Shown: in pieces, positions 50,801 through 62,800 of the stretch
How the letters are laid out: each line of letters opens with the position of its first letter
Position numbering within the stretch: the first letter of the stretch is position 1
Origin: Manihot esculenta
Taxonomy: Eukaryota; Streptophyta; Magnoliopsida; Malpighiales; Euphorbiaceae
Assembly (NCBI RefSeq): GCF_001659605.2
Contig: NC_035174.2
Span: 21,402,027-21,466,026 of the forward strand
Length of the DNA stretch: 64,000 nt
Reading direction: 5' to 3'
Translations under genes and position numbers: made by a program
Notes under the pieces: model-generated
Databases searched by the model: none
Seen by the model: only the letters and a program-made list of their open reading frames with translations
What the model was told of the DNA's origin: nothing

Positions 50801-53800
50801 GCCATTTGAAGAAATCTTTATATGGTTTGAAGCAGAGTCCCCGTGCATGGTTTGGCAAGTTTAGTGAAGTTGTTCAAAAATTTGGGTTGAAAAAAAGCAA
50901 GTGTGACCATTCAGTTTTCTATAGAAATTCAGATGCTGGTATTATTCTCCTTGTTGTATATGTTGATGATATTGTCATTACAGGGAATGATAGTACAAAG
51001 ATCTCTTCTCTCAAAAACTATTTGCATGCGAGTTTTCATACCAAAGACTTGGGTCAGCTTAAGTATTTCTTAGGAGTTGAAGTCTTGAGGAGTAAAAAGG
51101 GAATTTTCTTGTCTCAAAGGAAGTATGTCCTTGACTTGCAGAAACTGGAAAGATGGGAGCTAAACCATGTAGCACACCAATGATTTCTAATATATATTTT
51201 ACAAATGATGACAGAGACCCTTATGACGATCCAGAGAGATACAGGAGGTTGATTGGAAAACTGAACTACCTTATTGTGATGACTCGAACAGATATTGCTT
51301 TTGTAGTAAGCGTTGTAAGCCAGTTCATGTCTGCACCTACAGTGAAACATTGGACCACTCTAGAACAAATTTTATGTTATCTAAAAGGGACTCCTGGACT
51401 CGGTATACTCTACAGAGATCATGGGCATACTGCACTTGAGTGTTTTTCTAATGCTGACCGGGCGGGATCGAAAAGTGATAGAAGGTCAACTACAGGCTAT
51501 TGTGTATTTGTTGGAGGAAACCTAGTGTCTTAGAAAAGTAAGAAGAAAAATATGGTATCCAGATCCAGTGCTGAGTCAGAATACAGGGCCATGGCTAAAT
51601 CCACTTGTGAGATTATGTGGATGTTATAGATTATAGGAAGTAAATATATTAATATAGGAAGTAAATATTGATGGGTGGGTTAGTTGCTTAATCTTAGGGA
51701 TTGTATAAACATAGACTTGATTTTCCTTCCTATTTAGATACCGTCTTTTATATATAAATAGGTTGTAATCTTTATTATGAAATACAACAACAACAAAATA
51801 TTATCTTTCTACATGGTATCAGAGCCAGGTTCGTAGAGATTTATTTTTTTTCTCTCTCGTCAAGTCTTAAATTTTTGGAGACTTAGGGCTCCTGTTATTT
51901 TGTGTTATCCATGTAGGATAATATTTGTCTTTCACCGTTCACCTAAAGAGGATGCCAAAGTCGTCTTGCAGCTCCCTTGTCAGATTTGCGATTCGTTTGG
52001 TTGTTGGGTGGAGGCTTTTTTTTGATACTATTCATTTGGGTTACCCATTGTTGAATCCCACATCGGCTGTGGAAAGGGGTAATGTGCCCCTTATATGGGC
52101 TATAGGCACTCCTCCCCCTTGAGCTAGCTTTTGGGGTGAGTTAGGCCTAGCCCAAATTTAACATGGTATCAGAGCCTCCCCATCCGATGTTGGGCGCCCA
52201 TAAATGAGCCATGCACCAGTAAAAAATTCTGGGCGTGAGAGAGTGTGTTAAATCCCACATCGGCTGTGGAAAGGGGTAATGTGCCCCTTATATGGGCCAT
52301 AGGCACTCCTCCCCCTTGAGCTAGCTTTTGGGGTGAGTTAGGTCTGGCACAAATTTAACACCCATAAAGAGTAACTTTTGGAGACTTAGGGCTCTGTTTA
52401 TTTAGATTACCCATAAGAGGGTAACATTTGGAGACTTAGGGCTCTGTTCATTTAGGTTACCTATAAAAGGGTAATATTTGGGGACTTAGGGTGCTGTTCA
52501 TTTGGGTTACTCATAAAGGGTAACATTTGGAGACCTATGGATTCATTTGGGTTACTCATAAAGGGTAACATTTGGAGACATAGGGCTCTGTTCATTTGGG
52601 TTACTCATAAAGGGTAACATTTAGAGACCTAGGGCTATGTTCATTTGGGTTACTCATAAAGGGTAACATTTGGAGACTTAGGACTCTGTTCATTTGGGTT
52701 ACTCACAAAGAGTAACATTTGGAGACTCATGGCTCTGTTCATTTGGTTATCCATAAAGTGTAACATTTGGAGACTTAGGGCTTTGTTCATCAGGTATTGT
52801 TCACGGGAATTATTCATCGGGTACTGTTCACGAGTACTGTTCATCGGGTACTGTTCATGAGTCACGAGTACTGTTCATCGAGTATTGTTCACGGATTCAA
52901 AATTCTATTCACAGTAAGGTGATTAGTCTTGTTAATCATTTTGAATTTGTTAAAGAATTAATGAAGTGTTTGGAATTTCTATATTCTGGCAATTGGAATA
53001 TTTCTAGTATTTATGATGTGTGTAAGGCATTTTACCAAGCTGAGAAAATGTGGTCTCCCGTTCTAGTGCTGAACCTGAATGTCGAATCATGACAAAAACC
53101 GTTTGTGAAGTTTTGTGGGTACGTCAATTATTGGAAGAAGTTGGGTTCACAAATTCGGTGTCTGCTAAGTTGTATGGGACGAGTTGATTATATATGTAAC
53201 AAGTTGGACATGATTAACATTTATGCTCCAACTTGAGGGGGGAGTGTTATAGATTATAGGAAGTAAATATATTAATATAGGAAGTAAATATTGATAGATG
53301 GGTTAGTTGCTTAATCTTAGGGATTATATAATCATAGATTTGATTTTCCTTCCTGTTTAGATACCGTCTTTTATATATAAATAGTTTGTAATCTTTATTA
53401 TGAAATACAACAACAACAAAATATTATCTTTCTAAAGTGGATAAATCATCTGCTGAAGAAAGTTGGCATGGGTGTTGCGTCACCCGCAAAACTTTGGTGT
53501 GATAATCATGCTACTCTTCACATTATTTCAAATCCAGTATACCATGAACGGACTAAGCATATTGAAGTTGATTGTCATTTCATTCGTAAGAAGATTCAAG
53601 AAAATTTAATCTCCACCAGTTATGTGAAGACATAAGAGCAACTGGGGTGATCTACTCACCAAAGCTTTAAATGGGTCTCGAATAGAATATCTTTCTAAGT
53701 TGGGCATGATAAATATCTATGATCCAACTTGAGGGGAGTATTAGAGTGTGAAAATAATCTGTACATAATTATAGGAGCTTACGTAATCATAAGCTAATTG

Positions 53801-56800
53801 ATTGATAGGGAATTATTAGGGATTGCCTTAACAAGGCTTTGTAATCTGTATATATGCCCACTTACTTCAATGGAAAAACATATACTGAAATCACCCAATT
53901 ATTTCTTATCTTGTTACACCCTTGAATAATGAATAAATAAGAACATAGATAATCGAACAAGAAAACAAGAATAGGAGCGCCATGAATTTACTAACCTCGA
54001 TAAGGTGCATTGATGCAACACAAAGTTAAACAAAATTCTCTCTAGAATATTATTAACCAAAGAAAAACAATATTATTCACAAAATAAGTCTTCATGAAAT
54101 TTGTGGTTGCCACTTAGAGCGGGGTTTTTATAGCTTTCTAAAACCCTAATCCTAGTGGTAAAAGGATTGATTCCAATGTAGAAAGGATTCTTGGTTAAAC
54201 AGTCAAACATTTCTTAGCTAGGATTACAATAAAGATCCTTTTCCTAGTTGGACTAGAAGAACTCTTTCTCCTTACGGGCTATACGAATTTGACTACCTAA
54301 ATTGAGTGTTTTTAACTTAAAATAAGTGCAATAAAATACTAAAATGCCAAAATAACAAAATGGGCCTAAGTTCATTTGAGCCATACATGCAGTACAAGCT
54401 AAACATGTATTGAGCGTTCACATGTGTTGAACAGTGTGTTGCTTGTTTTCTTATTCTCGCATTCTTCTCAAATATAGTTCTCATTTGAATACTTTTCTTC
54501 CATATAGGATAATTTAATATTGGATGATTTAGAAGTTGGTTTCGAGTTTCATAGCTCGCATGTTTGAAGATTCTTTGCGCTCTTCTGTGCCTCACTTTGT
54601 TGAAAAGTAATGCCCCTTTATGCACGCATCAAGGTGACTAGGTAGTACTGAAATAAGATTCAGTTTCTCTAAACATAACATTCATACTGACTAAATATTT
54701 TGTGGAGGGAGGGTGGTAACACTTGTAACCCTTCTGTGTGGGAGAGTACCCAATAAACATACACTTAAGAGCCCTCGGATCAAGTTTCCTAGTTGTCTTA
54801 GAATGAACAAAACATGTACACCCAAACATTTTTGGTGGAACAGTACAATTATTTTTCCTTGTAAGACATCTAAAAGACTTTTAAAGGCAAGAGGTTTGAG
54901 GAATATTATATTAATGAGATATGTTGCGGTTAAGACTATATCTCCTCGATAGGTTTTTGGAAGATTCGATCTGGCTACCTCTAAAAGGTGTCTATTTTTT
55001 CATTCAGCAATACTATTCTGAGCACTAGTGTAAGAACAACTAGTTTGATGTAGTATCCCATGGGAGTCTGGATAGACAGAAAAACAATTATTCGTGTACT
55101 TTATGCCATTATCAGTTCTCAACACTTTTATCTTAGCATCAAGTTGAGTAAAACTTTTATCGTAGCATCAGTTCTCACATCATCTTGTGAAAAGATAAGA
55201 AAACATCTCACTCTTTGTCTTTATTAAATAAATCTAAGTAAGTCGAGTGCAGTAATCTAACAAGCCGTCGATTACTATAGAGAGACATTCTGAGTATGTC
55301 CTCAAATATCAGAATGGATAGTCATAAAAGGAATTGTACTTGGCTTACTCACAAACATTATAAAATAAAGAACCAAATTGAGTTTTGAAAAATAAGCCAG
55401 ATAAAGTTTTTCTAAAGTATCTGTGTGATTTCTTGGCTGTATCCGTATTTTCTCTAAAACGAGCCTGAGATGAATTAGAATATGGATTCTCTTCCAACAT
55501 GTACAAGCCATCGTACAGTCTTGAATAAGACAATGCACAGGGAAAAATTCAATTTTATAGTTAAGAGTTTTAGTAAAAGCATCAACAGATAAAAGATTAA
55601 TCAGGAAATGAGGAATATGAAGGACAGAGGATAGCTTAATATTTGAAGTACAATCAACAGAACCGGTCTAGAGACCGAAGTAAAGGAGCCATCGGTTATT
55701 TTGATAGTATCCTTTTTGAGACATGGAAGATAATTAAAAAACCTTTTAGAAGTGCTTTTCATGTGTTTATTTACACCAGAATCAATAATCCATGGAGTAG
55801 TATCAAGAGACAATACGTTAAAAGATAGCAATAAAGCAAACACAACAATGAAAAAAAGGTTGTCTAACTGAAAAGAACATCAAATCAACACCCAACTCAA
55901 CAAGAAATCTTTTTTGCTTCTGCATGGTAATAAGCAGCAACAAAGCCAAAAAATACCCAAAAAAAAGGTAAAATGGAGGCTGCCCACACCAACTAAATAC
56001 CTAACTAACTCCCAACAGAGCAAGGAACAATAGCAGAAGGCCGGAAACAGAAGCCCAGGGTCAACGGCGGTGGACAGACGTGAAGATCCTTGCCAGAAAC
56101 AGGGTCACGCGCCAGCAATGGGTGGCGCATGAGGCTCACATGTTGACAACTGGCTCATCGGAGATTGGCAGATGGCCGGCGAGGAGGCTGTGATCCTTCT
56201 GGGAGTGGTGGTGATGAAAGAAAATAGGTCTAGGTAGGAGACTACCAAATTTGGTTGCCTAGGATTTTGAAAATTCAAAATTGAATTAGAAATTTAGAAC
56301 CCTAGATCAGGCTCATGCTTTGATACATGAAGAATTTTAGGACAAATTTTCTCTATAAATTTGAGTTGTACTGAGCTGTATTGAGCTTTACAAGTTGTGA
56401 GTATTTATACACACAAAATCAATTTAATTAGGAATTTCTACAATAGACTTAATTTAGGAATATTTACAATATGGTAGTGAATAAAATCTCTACAATCAAG
56501 CCTAATTAGAATCCAAAGGATCTGCCCATTTAGTAGCTGAATCTTTCTAATTAGTAAGATTTGTATTGGTCAACAGGTTTGATTCTTGGTCTTTTGGGTT
56601 GAATTAAGAAAAGAAATAGGCTATATCTCTTACTCTTGTTGTGCATTTGTTTAATCTCCATATTGGTATTTGGGGAGATCCAAAATGTTATAACTTCAGT
56701 AGTTTTACACTTCCCTTTAAAAAAAAATTCTAGTACCTTAGTTTAATTGCCTTTGGATGGTACGAAATATCAAGCCAGATTAGGAAGAGGTAAAATGCCA

Positions 56801-59800
56801 AGTTCAGGTATTTATTGTGTTTGGGTTAAGTGATTCTAGTTGTGAACTTCTGGTGTATCAGTGGTTTTCAGATCGTGAAGATATGAGTTCTGATACTCTG
56901 TTGATTTTGTTTCTACAAGTTTTCTTAATTCTTAATCATGAATGTGTTTGTTTCTCTGGAAATTCAACAATCATGCCCTTGCTAATCATACAGGGGAACC
57001 GCCTTGTTCGCTCATTGCTTACAATGTGAATGCTGTTGAGCGATTTTTCGAGGAAACTGTTAAGAACAGGTGGGTGTTCTTTTTCATCATTTTTCTTTTT
57101 GGTTATCAAGGGAACTCTTCGTCTAATCTGCCACAATACTGAACTTTCGCAGAGTTATGTGCTGCAAATTGTTTGCTTTTGCTATGTTATTCGCTTTTAA
57201 TCTGTGAAGTCTAATCAACTTGTAATTTTTTCTCTCTTTTTTTACAATACTGAACTTCTAGATATAGTGAACTAATAATTTGGTCCCCCTTTTGCATTGA
57301 ACTCTTATTTGCTCATTGCACTACAATTTGCTCTTTATCTATGTAGTCTGAGTAAATTCTATTCTAAGTATCCGCAGTATTTGTGGACCTTTTGCTTCTT
57401 CTCTTTCTGCTAAACCAACTTCCCTTTGGTAATAATGTGCTGCAATATGTTTTTGCATTCTTCTTTGCTCCTTATTTGCCTTTTGGTTATACTATATGCT
57501 GGATTTAAGATTTTAATCCTTGCAGGTGTGATTTCGGAAACTTGCACCTTTTTTTTCTCTGTTTGTGTTCTTCTTTTGTTGGGGTTGTGGGGTTGGGAGT
57601 GGGACGGATATCATTGCATTTGCATGTGTTAAAGAAATCCACTCTATAAAGATGAAATAATGTTTAAATTAACTTTATAGTTATTAGGCATTTTTGGTTT
57701 AGATCATTTTCTAATTTTAGGTTAAATTTCTGCAGAAGTTTTCATCTAAACTCAATTTGATCCTTCCTGCATTTGAGTAGCATCATGCACCATCTAACTA
57801 AATATTTTAATTAATTTTTTTTATATTAAAATGTTATTTTTACGTTAAAAAGATAAAAATATTAATTTCAATTTTTCATAGAGTTAGTTAACTAAAAGTA
57901 AAAAATAAGACAAATTAAATTATTATAATTAATTAATTTCAAATTAATTTATATATCCACATAAATAATTAAATTTAGAAACGTTATTTTTATATTTTCA
58001 TATATTTGTTACACTTAAAATTAAAATAAATGAGACTTAGTTAAATTATATTTAAATATATTATAACTATAAAAATATAATGTCATATAATAATTAATAT
58101 TAGAAAAGGTAAAATATGGTTTATTGACATTAAGAATTTAAGAAATTAAAAAATAATGCACTTTGTAGTGCATAAGTGAAGCTGAAACTTTTTGCTTATT
58201 TTGCCCAAGAGAAGAAAATGGGCTAAATCAGACATGTCCAATAAGTACAAGGGTCTAATTAAGCATTATGGTTTCCATTGCCTTAATTGTACAATTTTTT
58301 TCCCTTTTTTTGGGAAAACACTTTATTAGCATTCAGGAATTCTAACAGAGAATTAGAAGAAAAATGAGAAAAAAAATAGAGAATAGGGGGAAAAGAAAGA
58401 GTAGAACAAAGAGAAGTACTGTATTTTCTTGGTAATCCTAGGTTAGAGTTACAAGATGGTCTATTGAAATTTGTATATTCAATCTCCTCTTTAGCAGATT
58501 CTGTTACTATTGTTACAACAGCTTATAGACTAATAACTGTCTTTTCCACCAATCTTTGTGTTTTAGAACTTAATAACCACCCTTCTATTATCTTAGAGAC
58601 TTCCAACTAAGACTCTTTCACTTTCTTTTTGTACTTCTTCCTGTAATCCACTTGATGGATTTTCATTTCACGTTTGTTGCTCATCTTTGGTCTTGAGGAT
58701 TAGTGTGGGAAATTCCTTCAATTGGAAATCGTTACATGGTTCTTATTCTTAGAATCTGAGGTGTGTGAGTTAATTATCATGAGCAGCTGTGATGATAGTT
58801 AATTTTTTATTTTACTCTACTGTTTTGGAAGCATGAACCATAAACCTTTTTTGAAAATCTTACTTCGTCTTGATAGAGATGAAGGGATCATATTAAAAGA
58901 TCTTGGCTCAAAATGGGAACCGAGTGATCGAAGTGGAAAGTGGTTGAAAATGAAACCCGAGTACATACAGGCTACTTCTGACTTGGACGTTCTTATCATA
59001 GGTTTGTTCTCTGTTCATTGTTCTGTTGTTTCTTATGAAGTAATTTGTTTAATTCTCAGAATGCTTCATTGAGTATTTGTTTGCTTGCTTATAGGAGGAT
59101 ACTATGGCTCTGGACGCCATGGAGGAGAGGTTTGTTTGTTATCTTTTTTGTAATTCTTTTTCTTCCTTTTGAGTTCTTTGGGAAGGTGAAACTGAAAGTG
59201 GAAATTTGGGCTTGGTAATGATGTCATATGGGACAATGTCCTACTCTCTTCTTTTGGATTTTTGAAGGCATTTCAGTTCAGTTTGGCCTTTATATCTGGT
59301 CCTTAAAAATAAAATGTGAATTCTCTTAGATTTTATTTGCCTAAAATAAATTTCAACAAATTGCAGGTGGCCCAATTCTTGGTGGGCCTTGCAGAGCGTC
59401 CTGCCCCAAATACGTTCCCAAGGCGGTGAGTATTTGATGGCAATAGAGTATTGACTATTTGACCATGAACTTCGTACCTTGCAAACTCAATGTTCCAATC
59501 CTTTGGCCATCAAATTTTTCTGTACCCTTTGATAGTTATTATTTCCTCTTTGTTTGGACACAACAAAAGAGTTTAAGATAGACAAATAGGGTTAAAATAG
59601 TGTTGATTTTTTATTATGGTTGAAATAAAGAAAAGATAATTAGTGTTCATATAAAACCTCTTGATAAAATTTAGATTGCAAAAAAAAAAAACATTGTTGA
59701 TGTGTTTATGGACAACGTTATTTGTAATAGGTAAGATAGATCTTTTTCAAAAACTAAAAACTAATCCTAAATAATAAGAACTTAGTGGACAAAAGTCTTA

Positions 59801-62800
59801 AATATTAGAGTAAAGAAAACTACATAAAATTAGGCAAATTGTTAATTTCTTCCTAAGTTATGTAAGAGACTACAAGTCAGTCCTTGTATTCATTTATGAG
59901 AAAAAAATTAGTCCATACATGTTAGCTTTTATGGTTAAATTGACCATTAATTCCATTTTTTTTCAATTGGAAAACAATCTTGTCCAAGTTCTATTTTGTC
60001 CTTATAATGCTCAAACCTCATCTTGCTATGCTTTATGGATCTTCCAAAATAGTAAGCAAATAATTCCCTCCTGCAAATAATTCCCTTCACCTTTCACGCT
60101 AACTTCTTGTGGTAAAGGCACTATGTCAAGCATGAGGTTTCAATCCATAGCCCTTAAATGGTGTCTTCTTTGTACTTTGATTTAGAGAATTGTTGCAGGA
60201 AAATTCAGCTTATGGTTTGACTCACTCTCAAGTTTTTGCATTATACCCAACACACGAGATTACCTAAATGTCTATTCACAATATCCATTTTGACCATCAG
60301 TTTGGGGATAGCAAGTGTAGAAGAAGACAATCCCATCCCGAATTTCCTTTTCAAATTTCTCAAGTGCCCGTCAACTTCACATCTCTACTAGAAATAATAG
60401 AAGCTGAAAATCCATGTGACTACACAATCACGAAATAATAACTTAATAATATGAGTTGTGTCAGATGTTTTAGAACTTGGAAGAAAATATACTATTTTTG
60501 AAAAATGATAAACTATTACATGGCTATAAACAAAGGCCATTAAGTTATGTAAATGAAGGTTTTTGTTAATATTATTACCATTATCCTGTAATGAATTGTA
60601 ATTAAAATTGACACTATTGGAAAAGACATATATGCTAATATATGTTCTTGTTATAGAAACTAAATATGTACAAATATGTTTAGGATCTTGTATATTCATT
60701 AGCTTGAGTTTAGTCAATTTTAGGAATTAACATTCCTTTTTAGTTAGGACTTTTGTATATAAATTTATATTGTTCCTCTATATTGAAATATATGAGAAAC
60801 CTCTTTTCCTACATGGTATCAAAGAAGACAGGGAAATTTTCAAGTTAGTTTTATTCAATTAGTTTAGAGTTCCTATATTAAAGAATTGGGTCACCTACTT
60901 AGGGTGACATTTTTGGCTCACCACCAACTCTAGGGAGAAAATGGGATGCGATTGGCCTGAGTGTTATTAATAATGGATAGGTTAAATCCATAACAAACAG
61001 ATTTTATTTATCTAGTAGTTTCTTTTTCAGATTTTAATAATTTTGTCTTATTATATTTTTTGTTATCTTATCCTAGAACCACCACTATAAAAGAGGTTTA
61101 TTTTGTTCAATAAAACAAGTAGATTTATTCTAAAAATTGTGAGATTGAGACTCTCTCCTTTTTGAGTCTTGAGGTATTAAGAGCTCCCTCTAATGAGTTC
61201 CTTTCCTATCAATCATCCCATGACCTGGGACTATAACACCTTGTTATGGATAATGAACATATTAAATCCGTAATATCTATAGCAAACAGATTATATTTAT
61301 CTATTATCTTATCTTATCTCATGTGTTTATTATTAGATTTTTGTTATCTTATCTTAGGAGCTTTTTATCTAATAGTTGCTTGTATTAGACTTTTACACTA
61401 ATTAGAAGCACTATGATTGTATAAACCTCTACTATATAAGAGGTTTATTTTTATTCATCAAAATAAGCAGAATTTATTCCTAAAAATTGTGAGATTTAAA
61501 ACTCTCTCATTAACGAGTTTGAGGTGTTAAGAGCTCCCTCTAATGAGCTCCTTCCCTTTCCATCATCTCATGACGCGATCCATAACTGCAAGGCGTCATG
61601 GGAGATAAATCCAATTTACAACAGAAATTGGATTCCTATATGCAATTATTTGAGGAACAGTATCATTTAACGTTGGTAGAAAAGGCGGAAGAAAAGCCAG
61701 TCGTCATGGGTAATTCAACAAATTTACCAGAGAAGTTGAATTCCTTCATACAATGATCATGCTTGAATCACTTAGCTCAGCAAATCTTTGAACTAATTCG
61801 CACCTTCAATAAGGAGGCAAACCAGAATCGAGATATATTGAGTAGCAGCCAACAAAATTTTGGTCAACAAGTGAATGAGAGAATAGAGGTACTTGTGATG
61901 CCCCAAAATGCCAAAGTTGACTTTTCCACATGTGATGAAAAGGAACATAGTGTTATTGCTTTTGGTCTAGACACCCAAGTTTGGAAATTATTAATTAGTT
62001 GGCAAGGTTGTCCTAAATCTAAAGCTGTATGGGAGTTGAAAAATTATTTTCAGGCTGTATATTCTACCTTTGAGATTGAGGGCAAACTCTTTTTTCAAGA
62101 GGGAAGTGATGTTATGGATAACGGATAGATTAAATTTGTAACATCCATAGCAAACATATTATATTTATCTATTATTTTATCTCTAGAATCTTGTCGTGTC
62201 TTATGGGTTATTAGATTTCTGTTATCTTAGGAGCTCCTTATCTAATAATTGTTTGTATTAGACTTTTATTCTAATTAGAAGCACTATGATTGTATGAACC
62301 TCTAGTATAGAAGAGGTTTGTTTTTATTCAATAAAGCAATCATAATTTATTCCTAAAATTATGAGAATTAAAACGCTATCATTAACGAGTCTGAGGTATT
62401 AAAAGCTCTCTCTAATGAGCTTCTTTCCTATCAATCATGGGGACGCGATCCATAACCCACTGAGTCTACCTAGTCCGATCACCGAAGGATCCGTGAGTGT
62501 GCCACAGGCTCTACTCCCTTTTTTTGCTGTTGTCCCACTTGTCGGCATGTGGAGTCGCATCCGCTGGCCGTTTTGTCTTCTTTGCTGTCGACATTGCCGA
62601 GGGGAGGATCTTTGTGCCATTGGTTTTCAAATTTTGCGCCTTTGCTTAGAACTTAGAACTTTTGTTCTTTTGGTGCATCACCTACCTTTTTGGTTATTTG
62701 TTTTTGGGAGATTTTGTATTTTAGGATTTCTATTTCTGGAATATTTGTTTTGGTTTGGATACCTAATTGTGCTCTTGGGTGCTTGCTTTGTTGATTTTGG

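Larger units (their letters stand above)
51622..53436 (+). mobile_element. Deleted non-autonomous copia element, nested level 3
   Basis: Two 192-bp LTRs (51622-51813 and 53245-53436) start TGTTATAGATTATAGG. A perfect GTGGA duplication flanks it (51617-51621 and 53437-53441). The primer site TGGTATCAGAGCC is at 51814-51826 and the polypurine tract CTTGAGGGGGGAG before the 3' LTR. The interior holds leader sequence, a TRIM, minisatellites, a scrap of Gag and the very end of RNase H. It cut the outer copia in RNase H. Confidence 0.94.
48196..53918 (+). mobile_element. Ty1/copia element, nested level 2
   Basis: LTRs 48196-48371 and 53739-53918 flank the element. A perfect CCCTT duplication is at 48191-48195 and 53919-53923. 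The primer site TGGTATCAGAGCC is at 48372-48384 and the polypurine tract GAGGGGAG precedes the 3' LTR. Both LTR starts are mutated (TC/TA instead of TG). Gag is deleted. RNase H is split at 51621 by a second element. It is in sense with LIG4 but inside an antisense element. Confidence 0.92.
48095..54631 (-). repeat. LTR of the TGATGYGGAAC family split by a copia insertion
   Basis: LTR parts are 48095-48195 and 53919-54631, ending GCACGCATCA. A CCCTT target-site duplication marks the copia insertion. Together the two parts give an LTR of about 810 bp, matching the 804-bp LTR at 24444-25247. Confidence 0.85.
38797..56993 (+). other. LIG4 intron 11 (18.2 kb), a nested transposon cluster
   Basis: Donor GTAAAG after CCTG; acceptor ATACAG before GGGAACC. 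The exons on both sides are intact and in phase, so the whole cluster must be spliced out as one intron. Contents are listed individually. Confidence 0.92.
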
